Shown: piece by piece, positions 20,201-28,300 of the stretch
How the letters are laid out: each line of letters starts with the position of its first letter
How positions within the stretch are numbered: position 1 is the stretch's first letter
Assembly: GCA_964035575.1 (NCBI GenBank)
Contig: OZ037909.1
Span: 1-64,000, forward strand
Origin: Rhynchopus sp. YZ270_cl-10
Taxonomy: Eukaryota > Euglenozoa > Diplonemea > Diplonemida > Diplonemidae
DNA: 64,000 nucleotides
Direction of reading: 5' to 3'
The notes under the pieces: model-generated
What the model saw: the letters and a program-made list of their open reading frames with translations, nothing else
Told to the model about the DNA's origin: nothing
The model's database searches: none
Made by a program: the position numbers and the translations under genes

Positions 20201-23200
20201 TTCGCACAGCGCGACATGCCCAAGTGGCCCAACAGCTCGTCGGGGATGTACGCTCCATCCGCCTGGTGGCGACGCATGTGCTGCAGCAAGCCCTTACGAG
20301 ACAGGCCCCCGACCGCATCACTCGAAGACAAAATTCCCGCTCTGCATCCATCAAAGGGGCAGAACACCCGATCCGCATTGATGTGTCCCAGCTTGGTAGC
20401 CAGGGGGGCGGTGGTGGTGGTGTTGGTGGGGATGATGCCATCCAAATGCGCTGTGTCCAGCACTGCCTGCCGAGCCTCCTTCCTCATCTTCTCTGCCATC
20501 CCCTCCTTGGTCTTCCCCACCTCCGGGACAAGCTCCACTGCCTCAAAGTGAGAGTCACAGAGAGCGATGACGACCGTGGGAAGTTTCGCTTGGAAGCTCT
20601 CCGCGTACGACTTGGCGACTCTTTTGCTACCAGGGGTGATGCGCACGAGGGGGTTCTCTTCCGACGCCTGCACCACCACGATGTTGATGCGGGATGCTGT
20701 CGCGGTGAGCTGAAGCCCCAAGTGGTTGAGGTGGGCCTCGCCGGTCACACCATTGGCAAACTCCGTCATGGCCTCCTGCGACCCCAGCACCTGCACCAGG
20801 CGGTTCGACACCTCCACTGCTGTGTCATACAGCTGCTTGCGCATTGCCCTCACGTCCGGCTGCGTGTCGTGGTCCCAGAGGTGTAGTGCCACATAACCAC
20901 AATCATTTGTGGACACGTTGGGGATGCGTTTAGCTCCAAACTTCGCCAGAGTCGCGTCCACAGACACCGCTTGCTCTGTATACGCAGGAGCGTTCACGTT
21001 TGCGCACCCACCGGTCAACGCAAACGGGGACAAGCTGATCGGGTGCTCCGGATCAGCAGGGGCAGGGCGCAGGTCCCAGGGCGTCACCGCTCGCCACAAC
21101 AACGACAGCAAGACCAGTAGGGACACCACCAGCATGCCAAATGCCATCCCGATCCTACGAGTCCACCTGCGTGCTGCCACACGGCGCACCTCCAAGAGAA
21201 GAACCCAGCCAAGTGGGCGCGCGACGCCGACCAGTGCCACAAAACCCGCCAAACAACCACCTGCGGACCATGCAACCCACACCCACTCGGCTGCACACAC
21301 CGACAACTGACCCACCCCCATCACACTGGCCCTCACCAAGCTGGCAGCCACTCGGATCCCTCCGGTCCATCGGCGCACTCGCTCGCTCGCCCCTTCCAGC
21401 CACCGCCATCCTCTCCGAACGCGGCACAGTCCCCGCAGCAGACCCACCCCCAGCACCTCCGCGTCCCGAAAAAGCGCGCAACCCAAAACATGTGGCGCTG
21501 ACCTCCCAAGCTCAGACCCCACAAAAACCAGAACCCAGATGGCCACACACTGCAAAGCACCTCTCAACGCATCGGCGACCCTGATCCTGCGGAAAACTGG
21601 GTGCGCTGCCGGAGAGGGCGGACGATTGCAGGGCGCCTTGCGCCGACGGAGCCTGCCCGCCTGTGACTTGGTCCAGTTCAAGGACCGGTGTCCTCGTCGC
21701 GTCCTCCTGGTCCTCCTGCCCACTAGCCACAAAATGAGATGACTGAGGGTAGGGGCGCGTCTGTCCTTCCACAGATCCAGGACCGCGAACGACACAAACA
21801 CTCCCCACTCAGGTGCCTCGACTACCCAGCAGGGGTCAGGTTGACGCAAGGAGGTGAAGACCTCCCAGAGGTTGCACCACCAGTCGAACCAAAACTCTAT
21901 CTGTACACACCCCTTTTGCCACACCCGCATCATCACACAGCCACTCTGTCCTTCTCGCCCCTCAAGGCTGACCCCGAACACCAGCATACCTCGCTCACCA
22001 CCCCCTAAGTTGTTGTTGCTGCGTCTGCTGTTGATGTTGGTGCTGCTGTTGGACCTGCTGTTGGAACTGCTGCTGCAGAAGTCTATGGAACTGCTGTTAA
22101 AACTGCTGTTAAGCCTGCTGTTGGAACTGCTGTTGGACCTGCCGTTAGAGCTGCTGCCGCAGAAGTCCTTGGAACTGCTGATGAAACTGCTGTTGTGCCT
22201 GCTGTTGTGCCTGTTGCTGGAACTGCTTTTGGAAACGCTGTTGGAACTGCTGCTGCAGAAGCCATTGGAACTGCTGTTTAAACTGCTGTTGTGCCTGCTG
22301 TTGGAACTGCTGCTGGAACGGCTGTTGGAAACGCTGCTGCAGAAGTCTTTGGAACTGCTGTTGAAACTGCTGCTAAGCCTGCTGTTGGACCTGCTGTTGG
22401 AGCTGCTGCTGCCGAAGTCTTTGGAACTGCAGTTGAAACTGCTGTTGTGCCTGCTGTTGGAACTGCTGCTGGAACTGCTTTTGGAGACGCTGTTGGACCT
22501 GCTGTTGGAACCGCTGCTGCAGAAGTCTTTGGAACTGCTGTTAAAACTGCTGTTAAGCCTGCTGTTGGAACTGCTGTTGGACCTGCCGTTAGAGCTGCTG
22601 CCGCAGAAGTCCTTGGAACTGCTGATGAAACTGCTGTTGTGCCTGTTGCTGGAACTGCTTTTGGAAACGCTGTTGGAACTGCTGCTGCAGAAGCCATTGG
22701 AACTGCTGTTTAAACTGCTGTTGTGCCTGCTGTTGGAACTGCTGCTGGAACGGCTGTTGGAAACGCTGCTGCAGAAGTCTTTGGAACTGCTGTTGAAACT
22801 GCTGCTAAGCCTGCTGTTGGAACTGCTGTTGGACCTGCCGTTAGAGCTGCTGCCGCAGAAGTCCTTGGAACTGCTGATGAAACTGCTGTTGTGCCTGTAG
22901 CTGGAACTGCTTTTGGAAACGCTGTTGGAACTGCTGCTGCAGAAGCCATTGGAACTGCTGTTTAAACTGCTGTTGTGCCTGCTGTTGGAACTGCTGCTGG
23001 AACTGCTGTTGGAGACGCTGCTGGACCCGCCGTTGGAGCTGCTGCCGCAGAAGCCATTGGAACTGCTGTTGAAACTGCTGTTGTGCCTGCTGTTGGACCT
23101 GCTGTTGGAGCTGCTGCTGCAGAAGTCTTTGGAACTGCAGTTGAAACTGTTGTTGTGCCTGCTGTTGGAACTGCTGCTGGAACTGCTGCTGGAACTGCTT

Positions 23201-23922
23201 TTGGAAACGCTCTTGCTGCTGCAGAAGCCGTTGGAACTGCTGTTGAAACTGCTGTTGTTGAGCCTGCTGTTGGAACCGCTGCTGCAGAAGCCTTTGGAAC
23301 TGCTGGTGAAAAAGCTGTAGAGCCTGCTGTTGGAACTGCTGCTGTAAAGGCCTTTGGAACTGCTGCTGCACACCAGGGGTGATACTGGGACCCCACCCAG
23401 GACTCCGAAGATTTCGTTTTTGCTGCTATCACAGTTGCAGCCACTGATGTGGTTGGGCATACATTGCCTCTTTTTGGGGATATCATGGGGGGAAGGGGGG
23501 TGTGGGTTGTTATGACAACAGTTCTTTACTTTGTTGCCTCCACACACGTTTTTGTTGCTGCTATCAAAGCTGCAGCTGCTTGGGTTGTTGGGCTCAAGAG
23601 GCCTCTTTTTGGGGTAAAAAAGGGGGGGAATGGGGCTCCTGCCACTGATGAGGAAGCTGTTGTAGCATAGGAAGCTGCCGCTCCTGATGTTGGTGCTCCT
23701 GCTACTGCTGTTGATGCAGCTTATGTTGTTGCTGCTGTTGCTGCTGTTGCTGCTGTTGCTGCTCTTGTTGCTACCGTTGTTGCTTCTGCTGCAGTTGCAG
23801 CTGGTGTAGCATATGCTGCTGTTGCTGCTGTTGCTGCTGCTGTTGGTGTAGCACCTGCTGCTGCTGCTGATGCAGACATGCAGCACCACCCACAACGCCC
23901 CCAAAAGGGCCTTCCTCCTCAT
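14278..23922 (-). CDS. LINE2 polyprotein: OTU / C2H2 / RT / RLE / OTU / RING-like
   Basis: The start chosen is MRRKALLG at 23922, conserved with LINE1; the open frame extends 26 residues further upstream to 24000. Numbering from that start, a long Ser/Asn-rich tract (to about 640) is followed by Arg-rich and several hydrophobic, likely membrane, segments. An OTU-like protease spans about 1005-1120 (NDCGYVALH; DSHFEAV). A C2H2-like finger is near 1186. RT has QQGDPLGPLLFS and YLDD near 1698. A CCHC knuckle (CSAC...GDHTFGC) lies near 2018, and the endonuclease (RPGDVYL, LDIT, KREKH) at 2084-2159. A second OTU spans 2344-2462 (GDCAFEALL; GHYEPL) and a RING-like finger 2507-2553. A Gln/Lys/Glu coiled-coil region and the C-terminal GGLFPCLTMG module (near 2990) complete it. 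Both OTU domains keep the Asp-Cys and His motifs. Confidence 0.88.
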   Translation of the reverse strand: MRRKALLGALWVVLHVCISSSSRCYTNSSSNSSNSSICYTSCNCSRSNNGSNKSSNSSNSSNSSNNISCINSSSRSTNIRSGSFLCYNSFLISGRSPIPPLFYPKKRPLEPNNPSSCSFDSSNKNVCGGNKVKNCCHNNPHPPSPHDIPKKRQCMPNHISGCNCDSSKNEIFGVLGGVPVSPLVCSSSSKGLYSSSSNSRLYSFFTSSSKGFCSSGSNSRLNNSSFNSSSNGFCSSKSVSKSSSSSSSSSSSNSRHNNSFNCSSKDFCSSSSNSRSNSRHNSSFNSSSNGFCGSSSNGGSSSVSNSSSSSSSNSRHNSSLNSSSNGFCSSSSNSVSKSSSSYRHNSSFISSSKDFCGSSSNGRSNSSSNSRLSSSFNSSSKDFCSSVSNSRSSSSSNSRHNSSLNSSSNGFCSSSSNSVSKSSSSNRHNSSFISSSKDFCGSSSNGRSNSSSNSRLNSSFNSSSKDFCSSGSNSRSNSVSKSSSSSSSNSRHNSSFNCSSKDFGSSSSNSRSNSRLSSSFNSSSKDFCSSVSNSRSSSSSNSRHNSSLNSSSNGFCSSSSNSVSKSSSSNRHNSRHNSSFISSSKDFCGSSSNGRSNSSSNSRLNSSFNSSSIDFCSSSSNSRSNSSTNINSRRSNNNLGGGERGMLVFGVSLEGREGQSGCVMMRVWQKGCVQIEFWFDWWCNLWEVFTSLRQPDPCWVVEAPEWGVFVSFAVLDLWKDRRAPTLSHLILWLVGRRTRRTRRGHRSLNWTKSQAGRLRRRKAPCNRPPSPAAHPVFRRIRVADALRGALQCVAIWVLVFVGSELGRSAPHVLGCALFRDAEVLGVGLLRGLCRVRRGWRWLEGASERVRRWTGGIRVAASLVRASVMGVGQLSVCAAEWVWVAWSAGGCLAGFVALVGVARPLGWVLLLEVRRVAARRWTRRIGMAFGMLVVSLLVLLSLLWRAVTPWDLRPAPADPEHPISLSPFALTGGCANVNAPAYTEQAVSVDATLAKFGAKRIPNVSTNDCGYVALHLWDHDTQPDVRAMRKQLYDTAVEVSNRLVQVLGSQEAMTEFANGVTGEAHLNHLGLQLTATASRINIVVVQASEENPLVRITPGSKRVAKSYAESFQAKLPTVVIALCDSHFEAVELVPEVGKTKEGMAEKMRKEARQAVLDTAHLDGIIPTNTTTTAPLATKLGHINADRVFCPFDGCRAGILSSSDAVGGLSRKGLLQHMRRHQADGAYIPDELLGHLGMSRCANDQCDMLLPQSKEVCNTCTVHFGEEGFTAPSPSSRGMLTDQDDLPSFEVMGTTRIQLKGGCPDKHLQLYSELFLRVLMDILEYQDEVAWKRLALFFTVLHRTRTERGGKDQERRLTSTWGKDLEAWKAGQYVALWEQTVEERKPRPSGWSDEDTDEGRRKRTIAKARAGLPSQAMSCATSDGLAPQTPATLEKLQTKHPAAADSKALEQADWPQPQEVPPVTVVEVMKALRSMPKSSAAGPSNVTGAHLRTLCLQRRAKGTLAALAAVLTSLARGNAPVEVAEFFAGANLVALRKPAKGPGLEEDVRPIAVGDTLRRLVGKILSARVRVPARTLLLRGNQVGVATARGAAVATDVISQYAVRNRGKGKVILKIDYRNAFNCVDRLSMLRAVDANLPELAPWVRWCYLEPSSLFYGGDTIRSQRGAQQGDPLGPLLFSLTIHQMALELKGHPGLDGTLWYLDDGSLRGSPKAVFEAYQVLRTRSSELGLEVNANKCELISTGGVSKEDLEAVGFTLNEGGQDAMGEGGFRLLDVDGFDFLGIPIGSAAFCEEYMARKVDDSRRNLEALVDLGDSQAAFYVLRYCEGYCRMVFYMRGIPQCAEYLTAFDDLIDRCLAALLHDPDGALPELARAQAALPVALGGLGIRRTVDHRTAASLASQSGNLQLSQALDPAFTWDEERWNSAAEEYNSRVPVAFHVDRAQPKKILEQQSLSSAVIDAQADKLMQQLCMRDRARMKSLLLPLSGTYLTATPSARNQMSSADFAVVTRFRLGVAIHAEGTTCSACQGGQKRVVMDSFGDHTFGCPYAKHRVARHNALRDSVYRAAQGAGLDPALEETVRVDLESKKRPGDVYLPVGVAENGPRCLDITHVCPTLPSYRTGASKFVGWSAKNQGQVKREKHERDLNKINTKFSPIVFEAFGGAGDEANLLIAQLGGLTTGQTSHLTGSAELRIRESIAVAYQKKVASSFLERGAMCVGIATLKREPCVEVDVAPSAEDMDRFGRRSAGAVEPLCDDANPDDDMSRPAPDRSEEQQGKRKRDVKPDHVEPPRKRTGRFDSATVIPEGPGLDVVREWEFLRECPAAQRPRATEQAAKLGASKVTWSFVAGDCAFEALLFATGRTDLSVEGLRQAAVKKVQGRADLSSAAVPNFGVWQRLMTSGDRGDERTWADAIAVAGAGEALEVSVVILNEFARPSLMVPRKRPKAVVLLLHSGDQDAADGSGSIPGHYEPLTMDPALQQHILSFEATGGKGECQSERPMAFVGAREAEASNTFLQCEQCSKLFDASDAHFCCHTCGGLACLHCAQGSKHCPLSQIGRAEYFSALSFLHSNVPAQAASAEGSGDPPPKRAPSPAVPAPEGEDVEEVDMPMAGEEGQQAEQKQQKHEKQRKQQKQQQQKADQEKKEALQRASDAWQQALEVRREHRRSWGPDLAALRGTFGDRQQELSRFLEEQNVRLDQAKAADRHRVEELTARHKRELAEDAKRMHAQYLEDCDRHPEAGESLRAEYDRQRCERHYAIAAKHELEQKATTLLLTAVNLSRQLEAERMVAYGRCFGVVCEGRLFLPCHAVRRAVGDDPEGLEPDCVGDWMALFGPQGASPCPGEFLYCWATQQPWSGNGEGDGDCPESVVARQAVRKIAGEAGYCDTWGKTSAVIVVREGRVSWGTPSRDQLEEEVGRQAEAADTEVRVKVEEMDDDEQEQEEDLDTAMEGADRSHSLSVEGIPDQKKQARVRELLRAQSEAWMWTEEERTERGGLFPCLTMGSPVPSSVTKWISLFHYRQGEKQDGRPLLSLPLSTATFTQWYEVMKVVGLHEWSVKEKCKAKSTLHALTDNRSSRGQAFAAESTRRENEARAAREGIGRQPQASSSSSSSSTSAGRGTTTSIAQPAVSTSSSSSSAGRGNATSSAQPAPSPAPKGPQRHAAQGRSNTSNVFTDSVAQATQHVLSPQEVQRGRNGRGGGQKGRQSGGRKGNKGKN
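22010..23870. repeat. Imperfect CTG-rich minisatellite in LINE2 N-terminal coding region
   Basis: Repeated blocks built on GGAACTGCTGTTG-type units encode Ser/Asn-rich protein with recurring Lys-Asp-Phe-Cys and Asn-Gly-Phe-Cys islands. Copy number differs from LINE3, which accounts for much of their length difference. Confidence 0.9.
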
Positions 23923-23976
23923 TTTTAAAAAGGCAAAAACCAAAAAACGAAAACAAAGAAGGACAAGACACACTAC

Positions 23977-24141
23977 GCCTTGCGCTTCGCCGGCCTGCAC
24001 TCCTCAACCGTTGCCCAGGGACCGCCCCGTGGAGGCGTACAAGGCTCACAATAAAACAAAGGAAAGGGGGAGGGAGGGTAAAAAGAAAGGACAAGTGTGT
24101 TGTAATGTGTAAAAAATGGTCCCCTGTAAAAAATGGTCCCC
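23977..24141 (-). ncRNA. HDV-like self-cleaving ribozyme, LINE2 5' end
   Basis: On the minus strand, P1 GGGGACC (24124-24118, or its duplicate 24141-24135) pairs with GGTCCCT (24023-24017) with a first G-U wobble, as in HDV. P2 GCCTTG (24045-24040) pairs with CAAGGC (23982-23977). P3 GCC/GGC (24036-24034, 24026-24024) closes loop TCCACGG. P1' is followed directly by GGGCAAC, the sequence found at this place in HDV. A P4 arm is closed by CGGTT and GGCCG. The joint GCGAAG before the P2 return strand supplies the catalytic-C context. HDV-like ribozymes are known at the 5' ends of R2 and other LINEs, where they free the 5' end of the transcript. Confidence 0.85.
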
Positions 24142-24156
24142 TGTAAACGTGTCCCT
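24108..24156 (-). repeat. Tandem P1-like starts at the LINE2 5' terminus
   Basis: The minus strand shows three successive G-rich starts: GGGACACGTTT at 24155, then two copies of the 17-mer GGGGACCATTTTTTACA starting at 24141 and 24124. The outermost resembles the LINE1 start, GGGGACACGTTT. The true terminal nucleotide is therefore uncertain by about 30 nt. Confidence 0.75.
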
Positions 24157-24258
24157 GTGCACCTTTTCAAAATCCAGTTCCGGGGGGTTTCGGGAGAGTT
24201 TCGTGCAGTGGGTTTTCAGGCACCCTGTGCACCTTAGATACCAGCTAAGGAGCTAAGG

Positions 24259-24261
<3 letters not shown>
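24156..24261. other. Host spacer between LINE2 and LINE3
   Basis: These 106 bp hold the LINE2 flank TGTGCACCTTTT, a further GGCACCCTGTGCACCTT motif (24221-24237) and two GCTAAGGA units just before the LINE3 tail. No gene is seen. Confidence 0.7.
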
Positions 24262-24319
<58 letters not shown>

Positions 24320-24320
<1 letters not shown>

Positions 24321-25302
24321 GTGTTGTTCAACTTAGCCCTAGGCTCGCTTTTTTTTATCTACATCCAGTGACAGAGGGGGTACTTACTAGTCAAGCGAGT
24401 ATGTAAACAGCTAGATGTCCAGACAAGGGCACTTTACTATTGTACTGGCAAGACAGTGCCTGAAAACACAGTTAGTGGCACTAAAATAGAAAAGATGTGG
24501 GACAACTACAACCAACACTTCCCTGCAAATAAGCAAAAGGGTCGTATGTGAGTGCAATTTTCCCAAAAGGAAAAGGGGAGGGGATGGGACGGGAGGGTTG
24601 CTCTGTCTACCGGTGTAGTTTTATTTTGCTTTGTCTTGGGGAGGGGAGGGGAGGAGAAGGAGGGGATTGAGTGAGCCGTTTCCTCTGTAACACACAAACA
24701 AATAAAAAGGAAGTTCCATAATCTTTTTAGTAGTTTTCTTTTTGGTGAAAATTTTTGAGAACTTCTGTAAGTGTGACCTGACCCGACTGACTGACACCCA
24801 AAGGGGAAAACAACAATAACGCACAACAAAATCAACAACAACAATGGTGGGTCTCGTGCTTACCTGTGGTGGTTTTGAAAAATGAAAAATTGAAATTGAC
24901 CTTCACAAGGTAAAAATGAAAAACTAAAGGAGTGAAAAAAGAAACTCAAAGGACAAGAGTTCTGTACAAACTCTACTCTACTGCACAATCTATAAAAGTG
25001 GCCCAATGGCTCCTGATGCCACTGGCCTGGCTCTTAGACAGGTCTTACTCCAAGACTGCCCTCTACCCTCAGAGCCTCGTCCAAGGGGTAAGGGCCGTCG
25101 CTGGGGTAGACCCGTCCTAGCCAGCAGCCAACCAAAAATATTAACAAAAAGGAAGGGGGGCGGAAAGGGGGGAAAGGGGGGGGCAAACCCCAAAGGATGA
25201 AAAGAACAAAAAACACAAAATAAAAAGGGTTAAAAATAAACATGGGGCAAACTGTCATTCTCTACACGCTTCTATACACACTCTCACCCTCTAACTCTCA
25301 CT
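24320..25302 (-). other. LINE3 3' UTR, longer form
   Basis: The part 24720-25302 matches LINE2. The part 24320-24719 is absent from LINE2 and holds no recognised gene. Confidence 0.75.
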
Positions 25303-28300
25303 CTAATTCTTATTCCCCTTGTTCCCCTTCCTTCCTCCGCTCTGTCTCCCCTTCTGTCCACCACCGCGACCATTGCGCCCTCTCTGCACCTCCTGGGGCG
25401 AGAGCACATGCTGCGTCGCTTGTGCCACTGAGTCGGTGAACACGTTCGACGTGTTGGACCTACCCTGAGCTGCATGGCGCTGGGGTCCTTTGGGAGCTGG
25501 GGAAGGAGCAGGTTGGGCGGAGGAGGTTGCATTGCCACGGCCTGCCGATGAGGAGGAGGAAGAAGTGGAGACTGCAGGTTGGGCGATGGAGGTTGTAGTG
25601 CCACGGCCTGCAGAGGTGGAGGAAGAAGAAGAAGAAGAGGAGGCTTGAGGTTGTCGGCCTATTCCCTCTCGAGCCGCTCGTGCCTCATTCTCCCTCCTTG
25701 TACTCTCCGCTGCAAAGGCCTGCCCCCTACTGCTCCGGTTGTCCGTCAGGGCATGCAACGTCGACTTTGCCTTGCACTTTTCCTTAACCGACCACTCATG
25801 CAAACCCACCACCTTCATCACCTCATACCACTGAGTGAAAGTAGCGGTAGAGAGGGGGAGTGACAACAAGGGTCTGCCATCCTGTTTCTCTCCCTGACGG
25901 TAGTGGAACAGGGAGATCCACTTCGTCACAGAAGAAGGCACCGGCGACCCCATGGTGAGGCACGGGAAAAGACCCCCCCTCTCCGTCCGCTCCTCCTCCG
26001 TCCACATCCAAGCCTCGCTCTGCGCCCTCAGCAATTCCCTCACCCTCGCTTGCTTCTTCTGGTCAGGGATGCCTTCCACTGACAGAGAATGCGAGCGATC
26101 CGCCCCCTCCATCGCGGTGTCGAGGTCCTCCTCCTGCTCCTGCTCATCATCATCCATCTCCTCCACCTTCACACGCACCTCGGTGTCTGCCGCCTCGGCC
26201 TGTCGCCCCACCTCCTCCTCCAGCTGATCCCGAGAAGGGGTTCCCCAGCTGACCCTGCCTTCCCGAACGACGATGACCGCGCTGGTCTTGCCCCAGGTGT
26301 CGCAGTATCCGGCCTCCCCTGCTATCTTCCTAACCGCCTGACGGGCGACCACCGACTCCGGGCAATCACCGTCCCCCTCCCCGTTCCCACTCCACGGCTG
26401 CTGTGTCGCCCAGCAGTACAGGAACTCGCCCGGGCACGGAGAAGCACCTTGAGGACCAAAGAGAGCCATCCAGTCGCCGACACAGTCAGGTTCGAGTCCT
26501 TCAGGGTCGTCGCCCACCGCTCTCCGCACCGCATGGCAGGGGAGGAATAGCCGCCCTTCGCACACCACCCCAAAGCACCGCCCGTATGCCACCATGCGTT
26601 CTGCCTCCAGCTGTCGGGAGAGGTTCACCGCCGTCAACAACAGAGTGGTCGCCTTCTGCTCCAACTCATGCTTAGCTGCGATGGCGTAATGCCTCTCGCA
26701 GCGCTGCCTGTCATACTCCGCCCGGAGCGACTCTCCTGCTTCGGGGTGCCGATCGCAGTCTTCCAAGTACTGCGCATGCATCCTCTTCGCGTCCTCTGCG
26801 AGTTCCCGCTTGTGCCTGGCGGTCAGCTCCTCCACACGATGCCTGTCCGCCGCCTTCGCCTGGTCCAGACGCACATTCTGTTCCTCCAGGAAACGACTCA
26901 ACTCCTGCTGGCGGTCGCCAAAAGTGCCCCGAAGCGCGGCCAAATCCGGTCCCCACGACCGACGATGCTCCCGCCGTACCTCCAGGGCTTGCTGCCACGC
27001 GTCCGACGCACGCTGCAACGCTTCCTTCTTCTCCTGGTCCGCCTTTTGTTGTTGCTGCTTCTGCTGTTTCCGTTGCTTCTCGTGCTTCTGCTGCTTCTGT
27101 TCTGCCTGCTGCCCCTCTTCGCCCGCCATTGGCATGTCTACCTCCTCGACGTCCTCGCCCTCGGGAGCTGGCACTGCTGGAGAAGGAGCCCGTTTAGGTG
27201 GTGGGTCTCCGCTCCCCTCCGCAGAGGCAGCCTGAGCCGGAACATTCGAGTGCAAAAAAGACAGGGCACTGAAATATTCCGCCCTGCCAATTTGCGACAG
27301 AGGGCAGTGCTTGGACCCCTGAGCGCAGTGCAGACATGCCAAGCCACCACACGTGTGACAGCAGAAGTGTGCGTCCGACGCATCGAAGAGCTTGCTGCAT
27401 TGTTCGCACTGCAGGAAAGTGTTCGACGCCTCCGCCTCCCTCGCTCCCACAAAAGCCATGGGGCGCTCTGACTGGCACTCCCCCTTACCACCTGTGGCCT
27501 CAAAAGACAGGATGTGCTGCTGCAGAGCCGGGTCCATGGTGAGGGGCTCGTAGTGTCCCGGGATACTGCCGGATCCATCTGCCGCATCCTGGTCACCCGA
27601 GTGGAGGAGAAGGACCACTGCCTTAGGCCGTTTTCTTGGCACCATCAGAGAAGGGCGGGCGAACTCGTTGAGGATGACCACAGATACCTCAAGAGCCTCC
27701 CCTGCCCCCGCCACTGCAATGGCATCCGCCCACGTACGCTCGTCTCCTCTGTCCCCACTCGTCATCAGCCGCTGCCAGACCCCAAAATTAGGGACAGCCG
27801 CACTCGACAGATCAGCGCGGCCCTGGACCTTCTTCACTGCCGCCTGGCGCAGACCCTCCACCGACAAATCCGTGCGCCCGGTGGCGAAGAGCAAAGCCTC
27901 AAAAGCACAGTCCCCCGCCACAAACGACCAAGTCACCTTCGAGGCTCCCAGCTTGGCCGCCTGTTCCGTCGCCCGAGGCCTCTGCGCTGCCGGGCACTCA
28001 CGCAAAAACTCCCACTCACGCACCACATCGAGACCCGGCCCTTCCGGAATCACGGTAGCCGAATCGAACCTCCCGGTCCGCTTCCTCGGTGGCTCCACGT
28101 GGTCCGGCTTCACGTCCCTCTTGCGCTTCCCCTGCTGCTCCTCCGACCGGTCTGGAGCAGGACGACTCATATCGTCGTCAGGGTTCGCATCATCACAGAG
28201 AGGTTCCACGGCCCCTGCACTGCGGCGTCCAAACCGGTCCATGTCCTCTGCAGACGGTGCCACATCTACCTCCACACACGGCTCCCGCTTCAGGGTGGCA

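Larger units (their letters stand above)
13677..24155 (-). mobile_element. LINE2: apparently full-length giant RLE-type LINE
   Basis: This 10.5-kb LINE has a 5' HDV-like ribozyme, a single open frame of about 3200 residues, a 0.6-kb 3' UTR and a 17-nt poly(A) tail (T-run 13677-13693). Flanks repeat: TGTGCACC plus T's lies at 13669-13680 and again at 24156-24167, which fits a target-site duplication. No internal stop is seen, so it could be active. It is nearly identical to LINE3 over their shared length. Confidence 0.9.
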
